Assembly: GCA_964542535.1 (NCBI GenBank)
Contig: CAZIUE010000008.1
Coordinates: 121,115 to 185,114 of the forward strand
Direction of reading: 5' to 3'
Source of the DNA: Pseudopelobacter sp964542535
GTDB taxonomy: Bacteria > Desulfobacterota > Desulfuromonadia > Geobacterales > Pseudopelobacteraceae
Length of the DNA: 64,000 nucleotides
Shown here: positions 8,468-15,971 of the stretch, one piece after another
Numbering within the stretch: the stretch's first letter is position 1
How the letters are laid out: each line of letters begins with the position of its first letter
Program-made: the position numbers and the translations under genes
The notes under the pieces: model-generated
Told to the model about the DNA's origin: nothing
The model's database searches: none
The model's input: the letters and a program-made list of their open reading frames with translations, nothing else

Positions 8468-8782
8468 ATGAAGAGACAGAGCATTCTCAACCTTGGAATT
8501 CTTCTGCTGGTGGCCTCGGCATGCTCGGCAGGCCCCGAAATCACGGAAGAGCCCATTGGACAAACGACACCTGAAGCAGTGGCAAGCAAGGCCGAGACCC
8601 GGTTCAGGGAGTACCTGGGCACCCGCGGCACGGATCGCAAGGCGGCAACAGAGCAGACCGCCTCCTATCTCAAGACCCTGCCGGGCATAAAAGAGGTCAG
8701 GGTCAGCGGCAGCGACAGCCTGTTCGTCATCATGAACGACGGCAACGAAGTGATGCTGATGCTCGGCCGGGACAGGCTTTGA
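8468..8782 (+). CDS. Small lipoprotein resembling the caspase-like protein's N-terminal segment
   Basis: 104 residues with a lipoprotein signal (ILLLVASAC, lipidated Cys19). Its last 45 residues resemble residues 53-97 of the preceding caspase-fold protein: DGNEVMLMLGRDRL here against DGNELLMLLGEDRL there, 9 of 14 identical, preceded in both by a helix and a VREV/VKQL-like or EVRVSG strand. It stands 66 bp downstream on the same strand, separated only by a hairpin, and ends exactly where the shared segment ends. A stand-alone propeptide acting as inhibitor or chaperone is a reasonable inference. Start follows AGGGAG. Confidence 0.65.
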   Translation: MKRQSILNLGILLLVASACSAGPEITEEPIGQTTPEAVASKAETRFREYLGTRGTDRKAATEQTASYLKTLPGIKEVRVSGSDSLFVIMNDGNEVMLMLGRDRL

Positions 8783-8834
8783 GGGAGAACATCCACCTGA
8801 ATGCGAGACAAAGGAGAGAGGAACGGGAACGCGT

Positions 8835-9815
8835 CTACTCCGGGGGTGAGGTCCCCAGAAGCCTCCGGAAGAAGCGGAACCAGTTTGCCCCCATGATACC
8901 AGCCACCGCCCTATCCCCGTAACCAGCCCGTTCCAGCAGCGCCGCCAGCCCCGGCAGGCAGGCGTGGTTCTCCAGTCCGCCGCACGGCGTAGCGAATCCC
9001 CCCAGGTCAGAGCCGATGCCGACAACATCAGCCCCATGGCGCTGGACCAGACAATCGATCTGCCTGAAGACGCCGTCCATGTCCGCCCGACCGTCGGGAG
9101 AGAGGATCTCCGGCGCAAGGGCGATGCCGATCACCCCTCCCCGGGAAGTAATGACGTTCACCTGCTCCGCCGAAAGGGTGCGGGGAGTACGAAAGAAGCG
9201 GCGCAACCCGGTGTGGCTGCACATCAGGGAACCGCCGAAGCGGTCAGCGACGTCAAAAAAGGCCGGCTCGGACAGGTGAGCGGTGTCGATGGCAAACCCC
9301 AGCTCCTCAAGCCTCCGCACCATATTCCGCCCAGCCGGGGTCAAGCCACTGGAATGCTTCACACCGTTGCCGTCGGCCAGCCGGTTGCTCCCCCCATGGG
9401 TCAGGCCGACCGCGCAAAAACCCTGCTGCCTCAGCCGTTCAGGCGGGAACTCCAACAGGGCATCCCCGTTCTCCAGAAGCCTCAGACACCCCGGCGCGCC
9501 TTTCCCCTGCCAGCAGGCCTCCAGTTCATCCCCTGTCGTCACCGGAGCAAGCCCATCCAGAAAGGAGTCGGCATATTCCAGCAGGGAGCGGAGATGTCCG
9601 TCCGCCGTGGAAGGGCCGTTGTGGCTGTCAGCGCAATAGAAGGCCGAAACCACGATTCTCACCCTCCCCTTCCTCAGACGGGGAAGCGTGATCAAGGCTC
9701 GGGCCAGCTTCGAAAGCCGGACCCCGGGGTGTTCGGTCACCAAGAGATGGAGCAGGTCCACATGGGCGTCGATGACCGGATACATCCGAACTGTTTCGCC
9801 TTGTTGCATGGTCAT
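8835..9815 (-). CDS. M19 family membrane-type dipeptidase
   Basis: 326-residue zinc dipeptidase of family M19 (renal dipeptidase type), which hydrolyses dipeptides and some D-amino-acid-containing peptides. Seen are VIDAHVDLLH (first metal site HxD), LTHGGSNRLADG, DTAHLS and CSHTGLR (histidine metal ligands) and VGIGSDLGGF (Asp near the active site). No signal peptide. Start at 9815 follows GGGAG at 11 bases; 9809 is an alternative. It is on the same strand as the radical SAM/peptide unit but lies beyond the peptide's terminator, so coupling to that unit is inference. Confidence 0.85.
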   Translation of the reverse strand: MTMQQGETVRMYPVIDAHVDLLHLLVTEHPGVRLSKLARALITLPRLRKGRVRIVVSAFYCADSHNGPSTADGHLRSLLEYADSFLDGLAPVTTGDELEACWQGKGAPGCLRLLENGDALLEFPPERLRQQGFCAVGLTHGGSNRLADGNGVKHSSGLTPAGRNMVRRLEELGFAIDTAHLSEPAFFDVADRFGGSLMCSHTGLRRFFRTPRTLSAEQVNVITSRGGVIGIALAPEILSPDGRADMDGVFRQIDCLVQRHGADVVGIGSDLGGFATPCGGLENHACLPGLAALLERAGYGDRAVAGIMGANWFRFFRRLLGTSPPE

Positions 9816-9841
9816 CGCCACCGTTTCTCCCGAACTCGGGC

Positions 9842-9881
9842 AAAAAAAAGGCGGACGGATCATCGTATCGATCCGCCCGCC
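9842..9881 (-). terminator. Rho-independent terminator after the repeat peptide gene
   Basis: On the minus strand an 11-bp stem with one mismatch (GGCGGGCGGAT, 10-nt loop) is followed by eight T residues. It begins 11 bp after the stop codon of the 41-residue peptide gene and precedes the dipeptidase start, so the radical SAM-peptide transcript should end here. Confidence 0.85.
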
Positions 9882-9891
9882 ACTCTGCTCA

Positions 9892-10017
9892 TCATGCAGG
9901 GGCATGGCATGCCGGTGCGTGACAGGCTGGTGCGTGACAGGCCGGGGCATGGCATGACGGACCATGGCATCCGGCGGCGGACAGGGCTCTCTTCTCAACT
10001 TTCCTGACCTTCAGCAT
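9892..10017 (-). CDS. Cys-His-Ala-Pro-Ala repeat peptide, putative RiPP precursor
   Basis: 41-residue peptide. A short charged leader (MLKVRKVEKRALSAAG) is followed by CHGPS and then four CHAPA repeats to the C-terminus. The ATG at 10017 has an ideal ribosome site, AAGGAGGTGAT, five bases upstream. The repeats are coded with different synonymous codons (TGC/TGT, CAT/CAC, GCC/GCA, CCG/CCA/CCT), so the amino-acid pattern, not the DNA, seems conserved. It directly follows a B12/radical SAM gene whose product ends in a PqqD-like peptide-binding domain, and a strong terminator follows it. This is the layout of a ribosomally made, post-translationally modified peptide. Which residue is modified, and how, cannot be read from the sequence. 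Not a family I can name. Confidence 0.75.
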   Translation of the reverse strand: MLKVRKVEKRALSAAGCHGPSCHAPACHAPACHAPACHAPA

Positions 10018-10097
10018 AGAATCACCTCCTTCCCACAATGATCCTGATATCCCGGAAGACACGGCACAACGGACACCAGGAGCCAGCGACAGCCCCG

Positions 10098-12116
10098 TCA
10101 GGCAAACCGCACCAGCTCCATCTCCCGGAGCGCTTCCAGGGCTTCCCGGCATTCGTCGGTAAACCCTTCGTTTCCCATGCCCGAACCATGACGTTTATGC
10201 AGGTGGCGGGCGATCTCCTCCAGTCGCGCCGACCCGTCGCACAGCTCCAGCAGATCCCGTCCGAACTCGTTGATCTGGGTTACTTCCATCCCCGCTTCCC
10301 TGACAGAGAAGATGAGCAGCGTCGCCTCGTCAGGATAGTTCTCCCGAAAAACCCCGTCCTTCAGGTCATCGACGATCAGAGGCAGATTGTGGACGAACTC
10401 CCTGACTACCGTCCCTTGTTGCCTCCGGGGGAGTCGTTCCTCCAGCCGGCAGAGGTCGGCGGTGGCCGTTGCCCGCTGCACCGGGAAGCGGGCCGTTTCC
10501 AGTGACTGCGTTTCATAGAGCGCGACTTCCGGCAGGTGACGCCACCCCACGACACCTGCCCCGTCCAGCGTCTCCTTGCAGAATGCCGTGACATGAAGGC
10601 GGCACTCCTCAGGGGTGAGGGAAAGCTGGTCGCGTCCCTCAGCCGTAGCCACGAAGCGGAGCAGGCGTAAAAAGAGGCGGCTGGGAGATTCCCCCAGGGC
10701 AACGGACAGGAGCAGAAATGTCTTGGGATAGAGATTGACAAGCAGCGGAAAATAACGGGCGATACGGTCCAGTTCCTCCAGCCCGAACCCCGCACAGGGG
10801 AGGTTGTAAAAACCGCTGAAAACGAACGGATCCGACTCGATCAGGCGGGAGTCGTCTTCCAGGCGTCTGCCCTCATGGAACTCCAGTCCAAGGGAAAAGT
10901 AGCTGTCAGCCCCCCGCACCAGCCGGTGGGCGTAACGCCGGTGCAGCTCCGTTCCGGGGAGGACCGTTGGCAACTGGATCAACGGATTGCTGTTTCCCTG
11001 GATACCGGCCCTGAGCGCCAGGAAGAGTGTCTCGTCCACATCTTCGCGCAGTTCCTCGGGAAACCCGATCACGAAACTCAGCGTCGGTACCATCCCCTGG
11101 TCGGTCGTCTCCCTCACCCGCTGGTAGAGAATGGATTCATCGATCCGCTTGCCGATGAAAGCCAGGGTGCGCCGGGAACCGGAGTCGATGCCGTAACACA
11201 TGGATTCGCAGCCTGCCTCGCGCATCAGCCGCAGCAGCTCAGTGTCCATGGAGTCCAGCCGGGAGATGCAGTACCAGGGGGTGTCATTCAGTCCCTCCTC
11301 CAGGACCCGCCGGCAGAACCGCTCCACAAAGCTCCGGTCGGCGGTGAACTGATCGTAGGCGAGAAGGAAACATTCGGCGCCGTAGCGCTCCCGTAGGCGC
11401 CGCATCTCATGGGTGATACGGAAGACGGAAAAAGTACGCGTCCGCCGGCGCCACATGACCGACTCAGAACAGTAGACACAGGCATGGGGACATCCCCGGC
11501 CGATCTCCAGGATGGCGATGGCCCGGGGAATCCCGCAGGCATCCCGGTAGAGCTGAAGGGAAGGCACCAAACCATAGTCCGGCAGCGGCAGATCGTCCAG
11601 GTTCTCGATCAGATCCCGATCCGGGTTGGAGACAATCTCGACTCCCCGGCGCCAACTGACCCCCGCGATCCCCTCTCCGTCCGCCTGAACGGCCCAAGCC
11701 GCCATCAGATCTGGCAGCGTCAGCTCCCCCTCTCCCCGGACCACCGCATCGATCCAGGGAAAGCGCTCCAGAGCCTGCTCGGCCGCAAATGAAACGTCAT
11801 GGCCGCCGGCCACGATGCGTATCCCCGGTCGGATGCGTTTCAAGCGCGCGGCGATCTGGACAACCGCCGGCAAGGTTGTGCACTGCACGGAAAAAGCGAC
11901 CACGTCCGGTTCATGGAGCAGAATCATGCGGGAAGCGTCATCGTAGATTGAGGCGCCAAAAGCAAGGGTTTTGATCCGGAGGGCAAGGACAAGGTCGAGC
12001 ACCTCGACCCTGTGCCCCGCCTCCCTGAGCAGGGTGCCCAGGTTGAGCAGCCCCAGAGGGGGGAGGTTGTAGAGTGACTGGAGGTAGAATGGCGGGAAGA
12101 CGAGTGTGATCTTCAT
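10098..12116 (-). CDS. B12-binding/radical SAM enzyme with C-terminal PqqD-like domain
   Basis: 672 residues in three parts. About 1-150 is a cobalamin-binding-like domain (PPLGLLNLGTLLREAGH, IVAGGHDVSF, RGEGE). About 200-430 is the radical SAM core with the 4Fe-4S ligands Cys209, Cys213 and Cys216 (GRGCPHACVYCSES). About 590-672 resembles PqqD-type RiPP recognition elements (NEFGRDLLELCDGSARLEEI, then EALREMELV). An enzyme of this build modifies carbon centres of a peptide, for example by methylation or crosslinking. The peptide gene 80 bp downstream on the same strand is the obvious substrate. Start at 12116 is chosen by the conserved MKITLVFPPF opening; an upstream ATG would add 32 unrelated residues. 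The fused recognition domain is the main clue to a RiPP role. Confidence 0.85.
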   Translation of the reverse strand: MKITLVFPPFYLQSLYNLPPLGLLNLGTLLREAGHRVEVLDLVLALRIKTLAFGASIYDDASRMILLHEPDVVAFSVQCTTLPAVVQIAARLKRIRPGIRIVAGGHDVSFAAEQALERFPWIDAVVRGEGELTLPDLMAAWAVQADGEGIAGVSWRRGVEIVSNPDRDLIENLDDLPLPDYGLVPSLQLYRDACGIPRAIAILEIGRGCPHACVYCSESVMWRRRTRTFSVFRITHEMRRLRERYGAECFLLAYDQFTADRSFVERFCRRVLEEGLNDTPWYCISRLDSMDTELLRLMREAGCESMCYGIDSGSRRTLAFIGKRIDESILYQRVRETTDQGMVPTLSFVIGFPEELREDVDETLFLALRAGIQGNSNPLIQLPTVLPGTELHRRYAHRLVRGADSYFSLGLEFHEGRRLEDDSRLIESDPFVFSGFYNLPCAGFGLEELDRIARYFPLLVNLYPKTFLLLSVALGESPSRLFLRLLRFVATAEGRDQLSLTPEECRLHVTAFCKETLDGAGVVGWRHLPEVALYETQSLETARFPVQRATATADLCRLEERLPRRQQGTVVREFVHNLPLIVDDLKDGVFRENYPDEATLLIFSVREAGMEVTQINEFGRDLLELCDGSARLEEIARHLHKRHGSGMGNEGFTDECREALEALREMELVRFA

Positions 12117-12244
12117 GGTACCATATCCCTGACGCTGCGATACTTTTCGGCAAGGAAGCAATGCACCCAGACTACCATGCAACGGAGACTTTGCAAGGGA
12201 GGCTGAGGTCACGGCAACAGCACAGAGGAAGGTGCGCCGGTCAT

Positions 12245-12297
12245 GGTGAACGGATGTGAGCGCAGGCTTATGCGGCTATCGCCACCGTTGGTTCACC
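12245..12297. other. Inverted repeat upstream of the radical SAM gene
   Basis: Perfect 7-bp arms (GGTGAAC at 12245-12251, GTTCACC at 12291-12297) enclose 39 bases that contain further short self-complementary pieces. It lies about 130 bp before the radical SAM start and could be a leader RNA structure or an operator. No known RNA family is recognised. Confidence 0.3.
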
Positions 12298-12363
12298 TTA
12301 CAGGGATTTCTTCGGGCAAAGCGAGAAAAATGGTGGCAAGGCGAGAGGGTGTAAATTTATCCG

Positions 12364-12396
12364 ACAAAATGGGCGATGCGTTTCCGCATCGCCCAT
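12364..12396 (-). terminator. Terminator of the AT-rich PEP-CTERM gene
   Basis: A perfect 12-bp stem (ATGGGCGATGCG) with a GAAA loop on the minus strand, followed by TTTTG, 30 bp after the PEP-CTERM stop codon. Confidence 0.8.
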
Positions 12397-12425
12397 TCGA
12401 TTACATTCAACGGAAAAGGTAACGA

Positions 12426-13016
12426 TCAGTCCCTGTTCATGCGTCGCTTGCCGAAGATAGCCAAGCCCAGCATACCGGCACCCAGGAGGACCATGGTGCC
12501 CGGTTCGGGGACGGGAGTTGTACCGCCAAGTTCGCCGTTGTGACTGAATTTGCCGACTCCCTTAATCACATAACCAGCACCGAAGCTCTCCTTCAAATTT
12601 ACAACAGCCCAATCAAAGTTTTCCTTGTTTTCAAAAAGAAAATGATCATACGTACCAACATTACCTGTCTTTATGTAATAAAATGCAGGAGCACTCTCAA
12701 GTTCAAATGCTACAACAGGGACATCTTTTGTGTATTGGTCTGTATTTATCCATCCTGCCCCTTCTGGGGTGTTGTACTTGGTTAAATCATCTGTTGTGAA
12801 ATTGAAGGTTCCACCATAATATTTTTGAAGTTCGGTATTGACCCAACTTACTTCATTTAAATCACCTGAGTTAACTGTAGCGTTCGCAATAAGCTTATCC
12901 AATCCACCAATTTCAACCGAAGAAACGGAATATGCTGAAGCCGGATTAACTACTGAAAATATGGCGGAAACCGCTAACATTGCCCCTGCCAGTAATGTAA
13001 CAATTCGCTTTTTCAT
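12426..13016 (-). CDS. PEP-CTERM sorting domain protein
   Basis: 196-residue exported protein of unknown function. The N-terminal signal peptide (MKKRIVTLLAGAML, cleavage after about ASA) is followed by a 130-residue domain rich in Asn, Thr and aromatic residues. The C-terminal sorting signal is VPEPGTMVLLGAGMLGLAIF followed by GKRRMNRD. Such proteins are cut by an exosortase and often belong to exopolysaccharide or biofilm matrix systems. The body of the gene is clearly richer in A+T than its neighbours, which suggests transfer or relaxed selection. AAAGGAG precedes the start. A sigma-54 promoter sits upstream at 13092-13107, fitting the PrsK/PrsR-controlled PEP-CTERM regulons known in other bacteria. 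Confidence 0.85.
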   Translation of the reverse strand: MKKRIVTLLAGAMLAVSAIFSVVNPASAYSVSSVEIGGLDKLIANATVNSGDLNEVSWVNTELQKYYGGTFNFTTDDLTKYNTPEGAGWINTDQYTKDVPVVAFELESAPAFYYIKTGNVGTYDHFLFENKENFDWAVVNLKESFGAGYVIKGVGKFSHNGELGGTTPVPEPGTMVLLGAGMLGLAIFGKRRMNRD

Positions 13017-13091
13017 ATATGTGATCTCCTTTGCATAAAAACGTTATAAATCCAAGGCCATGATACAGAGCATCAACCGCACCAATAGTCT

Positions 13092-13107
13092 AGCAACACC
13101 AATGCCA
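13092..13107 (-). promoter_or_regulatory. Sigma-54 promoter for the PEP-CTERM gene
   Basis: On the minus strand TGGCAT, five bases, then TTGCT, with the invariant GG and GC at the correct spacing (consensus TGGCAC-N5-TTGCW). The implied transcription start is about 65 bases before the PEP-CTERM ATG. Confidence 0.7.
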
Positions 13108-13533
13108 AAAACACCAAACCATTAAAATCCAAAGACAATAACCACATACCCACCTCACACCACACCTATCCGTTAAAATATTCGACAAAACCTTTTCGAA
13201 TCCATCATGCAACAGAGATCGCGAGGGAAGGATGCCCCCCACGATGGTATGCTCCATCCAAGAAGCATCAGGGTCACGCTGAAGTCTTGAAGCCTCCCCC
13301 ACACCTTCTACAAGCCCAATCACCCTCTCTTTTCATCACTTCAATCAAACATCAACCAACCACTTCCTTATATCACCACAACCTCGCCCACCCAACCGCA
13401 TCCAACAGACGCAATCCCAAGCGTAAAATGCACCGACAGAGCACAATGTCTTTCACGGAATGTTCTTGTTAGTTAAAGGAAACAAAGCTGACGCCACTTG
13501 GCTGGTAAACATTCCGAACAGCACAATCAGTTC
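13108..13533. other. AT-rich gap without a recognised gene
   Basis: About 425 bp, AT-rich at both ends with a GC-richer centre (13205-13315). A 77-codon minus-strand frame at 13090-13323 has no ribosome site and no recognisable domain. The upstream activator site for the sigma-54 promoter might lie here, but I cannot point to one. Confidence 0.4.
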
Positions 13534-14100
13534 TCACCCGAACCACGGGACATCGGCCTGCTGGAGATATTCATCGAGGGTCAGAATCCGCGCGCCTTCC
13601 TGCTCCATCCGGGAAAGCGCCCAGGTATAGCGTGATGCCTCCCGGGAGGCGATTCCATCGGCAATCAGGACGACTTCCAGCGGAATCAGTCGGGCATCAT
13701 CGGCCGTGGACCGCACGGTCCCTTCGGCATGCACGCCGCAGATGACGACACGCTCGACGAGCTTCTGTTTGAGGTATTCAGCCAAGTAAGGGTTGGCAAA
13801 GGCGCTGGTTCTTGATTTGGGAAAGGTGACCGGATGGTGGTTGAAGATGAGGCGGGGGTCGGGCATGCTTCCTGGGGACTTCTCCATTGCGGCATGTTTG
13901 CGGAGAACGTTACCCACGAGAGTGTAGCGTTTGTAGTTGCTGCAGATCAGCACGATGGGCCAGCACCGTCGCTCGTGGAAGGCGATCAGTCGGTTTGCGG
14001 CGGCAAGAACCCGCGCCGCATTCTCGGTTCCCACGGGCATGCGGCCGCTGTCTGCAAGAAAATCGACCTGGAAGTCTATGAGCAGAAGCGCGGGGGGCAT
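13534..14100 (-). CDS. Isochorismatase-fold protein lacking the catalytic Cys
   Basis: 188 residues with the fold of the isochorismatase/nicotinamidase cysteine hydrolases: LLIDFQVDFL with the catalytic Asp near residue 9, a Lys in FPKSRTSAF, and the cis-peptide loop region VICGVHAEGTVRSTADDA. In active family members the seventh residue after the loop Gly is the nucleophilic Cys (pattern ATDxCVxxTA); here it is Thr (AEGTVRSTA). The protein may therefore be inactive as a hydrolase or use another chemistry. The ribosome site is weak. Neighbours give no clue to a substrate. Confidence 0.75.
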   Translation of the reverse strand: MPPALLLIDFQVDFLADSGRMPVGTENAARVLAAANRLIAFHERRCWPIVLICSNYKRYTLVGNVLRKHAAMEKSPGSMPDPRLIFNHHPVTFPKSRTSAFANPYLAEYLKQKLVERVVICGVHAEGTVRSTADDARLIPLEVVLIADGIASREASRYTWALSRMEQEGARILTLDEYLQQADVPWFG

Positions 14101-14323
14101 GGTGGTACAATTCTACCGTGCAAACCTATAAACACCAGTGGCTGCATCCGGAACCCATTTCCCGCACGCCCCGTTTCACACCTGCCACAGCCGGGGCATT
14201 GGTAGGCCCGCCGCCCAAGGGGACGAGTGCATGTACCCGGGAGCATCGGACATGAGGCGCGGGCAAGAACATGTTCACTGCCGTCAAGCCCGGCGTAATC
14301 CTGCGCACCGTCTTCCCATCAGG

Positions 14324-14515
14324 TCAGGAATATCTGCACGTCGCCTCCCCCCCCAACGCATGGTACACGTCGGCCAGCATCTCAGACGCCTCGAAAAACG
14401 CCTTGGTGACCTCGGGCCGCTCCTGACGGAGCTGTTCAAACTCGGGCAGTTTCACCATTTCCACCCCAAGTGCTTCCATCTGCTCGAGAATGCTCAAAAA
14501 CTTGTCCACGTTCAT
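14324..14515 (-). CDS. Small conserved hypothetical protein, 63 aa
   Basis: Short, soluble, acidic-helical protein (FLSILEQMEALGVEMVKLPE, then FFEASEMLADVYHALGG). Not recognised. The ribosome sequence AGGAGGG abuts the ATG at 14515, so a GTG six bases further in (better spacing) or the ATG at 14527 could be the real start. It sits upstream of the hopanoid block, transcribed in the same direction as hpnH, which ends 144 bp before the small gene's upstream side. Confidence 0.5.
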   Translation of the reverse strand: MNVDKFLSILEQMEALGVEMVKLPEFEQLRQERPEVTKAFFEASEMLADVYHALGGEATCRYS

Positions 14516-14659
14516 CCCTCCTGGCATGCGTTATCCGACAAGGCGCCGGTCAATTGACTCAAGAAAAACCAAGAGCCCGCTCAAGCCTTCGTCAGGGTTA
14601 GCGGGCTCCTTGGCAGAACAGCAAAACCAACTATCCGTGTTCACGGCTCTTCAAAACCA

Positions 14660-15658
14660 TCACGTCAGGTTCCAGACAAACATTTCCCAGATATCCTTCC
14701 AGCTCTTGCCGATCTCTCCTACCACCGTCGGCTCGAAGCCGCAGTGCATCATGCACTGGGCGCACCGCGGGTCCTTGCCCACGCCGTATTTGTCCCAGTC
14801 GGTCTTTTCCATCATCTCCCTGAAGCTGGGATAATGGGTATCAGTGATCAGATAGCAGGGCGCCTTCCATCCCTGGGTGTTGCGGGTCGGGTTGCCCCAG
14901 GGGGTGCACTCGAGCTTCTTCTCCCCCTTGAGAAAGCGCAGGTACATGGGAGTGGAGAAGAAGCGATGCTTCTTGCTCATCTCGTACACATCAGCGAACT
15001 TGCGCTCGATGTCGCGCCGCTCCAGAAACAGCTTCTCCCCCACTGCCTCGTAGCCGAATCCGGGCGCGACCAGCAGGCCGTCCACCCCCATCTCCTCCAG
15101 CTGGGTGAAAAGCATCTCGATCTCCACCAGATCGGTTTCCTTGAAGATGGTGGTATTGGTGCAGACCCGGAATCCCAGCCGTTTGGCCTTCCTGATCCCC
15201 TCCATGGCGATCCTGAAGGCTCCCTTTCGCTCCAGGATCCGGTCGTGGGTTTCCTCCAGGCCATCCATGTGCACGTTGAGGATGAAGTTGGGATGGGGCA
15301 TCATCTGATCGAGGGCCTTATCCAGCAGGAGACCGTTGGTGCAGAGATAGATGTGCTTGCCGCGCTCCAGGACCTTACGGATCAGATCATAGACATGGGG
15401 GTAAAGAAACGGCTCGCCGCCGGTGATGGTGACAACCGGCGCCGGGCACTCGTCCACGGACTTCAGACACTCTTCCAGAGCCATCATTTCCTGGATAGTA
15501 TCGGCGTACTCGCGGATGCGGCCGCAGCCCGAACAGGCCAGGTTGCACAGGTGGGTCGGTTCCAGCATCAACACCAGCGGATATTTCTCCACCTTGCGCA
15601 GCTTGTTGGAGACGATGTATCTGGTCAGATCGTAATTGAGGCGAAGCGGAAAACGCAT
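14660..15658 (-). CDS. hpnH: Adenosylhopane synthase, radical SAM
   Basis: 332-residue radical SAM enzyme that adds the 5'-deoxyadenosyl group to diploptene, the first step in making C35 hopanoids. The cluster ligands are Cys38, Cys42 and Cys45 (HLCNLACSGC). Typical HpnH features are ITGGEPFLYPH, LNVHMDGLEETHD, and the C-terminal PRCAQCMMHCGFEPT. Start at 15658 follows AAGGA; the frame is open 42 codons further upstream without family similarity. It is in the same direction as dxs, hpnA and shc, so the hopanoid genes form one minus-strand block. Confidence 0.93.
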   Translation of the reverse strand: MRFPLRLNYDLTRYIVSNKLRKVEKYPLVLMLEPTHLCNLACSGCGRIREYADTIQEMMALEECLKSVDECPAPVVTITGGEPFLYPHVYDLIRKVLERGKHIYLCTNGLLLDKALDQMMPHPNFILNVHMDGLEETHDRILERKGAFRIAMEGIRKAKRLGFRVCTNTTIFKETDLVEIEMLFTQLEEMGVDGLLVAPGFGYEAVGEKLFLERRDIERKFADVYEMSKKHRFFSTPMYLRFLKGEKKLECTPWGNPTRNTQGWKAPCYLITDTHYPSFREMMEKTDWDKYGVGKDPRCAQCMMHCGFEPTVVGEIGKSWKDIWEMFVWNLT

Positions 15659-15971
15659 GAAATTAGTTCCTTTCAAAGCCAAAAAAAGCACGAAGACAGA
15701 GGGAGTACTGAAGCAGCGCACATGGCAGGAACGGATCCTGCCGCGCATCCGGAAGAGCCCGAATGGGCAGACCTCGTACCGCACCCTCCCTGCTCATCCG
15801 GTGGTGCATTCAAGATGACAAAATCGCAGGGTCGCCCCCCGTGTGGCCGTCCACCTGTGGCGAGTCGTATCAGCCACCACATCACGGGTTCACATGTCAC
15901 CAATGTGTGCACTCTGGAATCAGTGGGCAAACCATCTGGCGAGGGTTGATGGCGGGACGGAAACCTGCCGG
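15659..15971. other. Gap between dxs and hpnH
   Basis: 313 bp with no supported gene, tRNA or riboswitch. It should contain a promoter for hpnH, but no convincing -35/-10 pair was found. Confidence 0.4.

Noticed and set aside
9892..9960. 15-bp repeats read as a CRISPR or a minisatellite
   Set aside because: Units are only 15 bp without spacers and differ at third codon positions, which fits a coding repeat peptide and not a CRISPR array.
12245..12297. tRNA-like gene in the leader of the radical SAM locus
   Set aside because: The 7-bp outer stem is acceptor-like, but there is no anticodon arm, T-loop or CCA at the right places.
13090..13323. Minus-strand frame of 77 codons in the AT-rich gap
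   Set aside because: No ribosome site or domain, and its 3' end overlaps the sigma-54 promoter of the PEP-CTERM gene.
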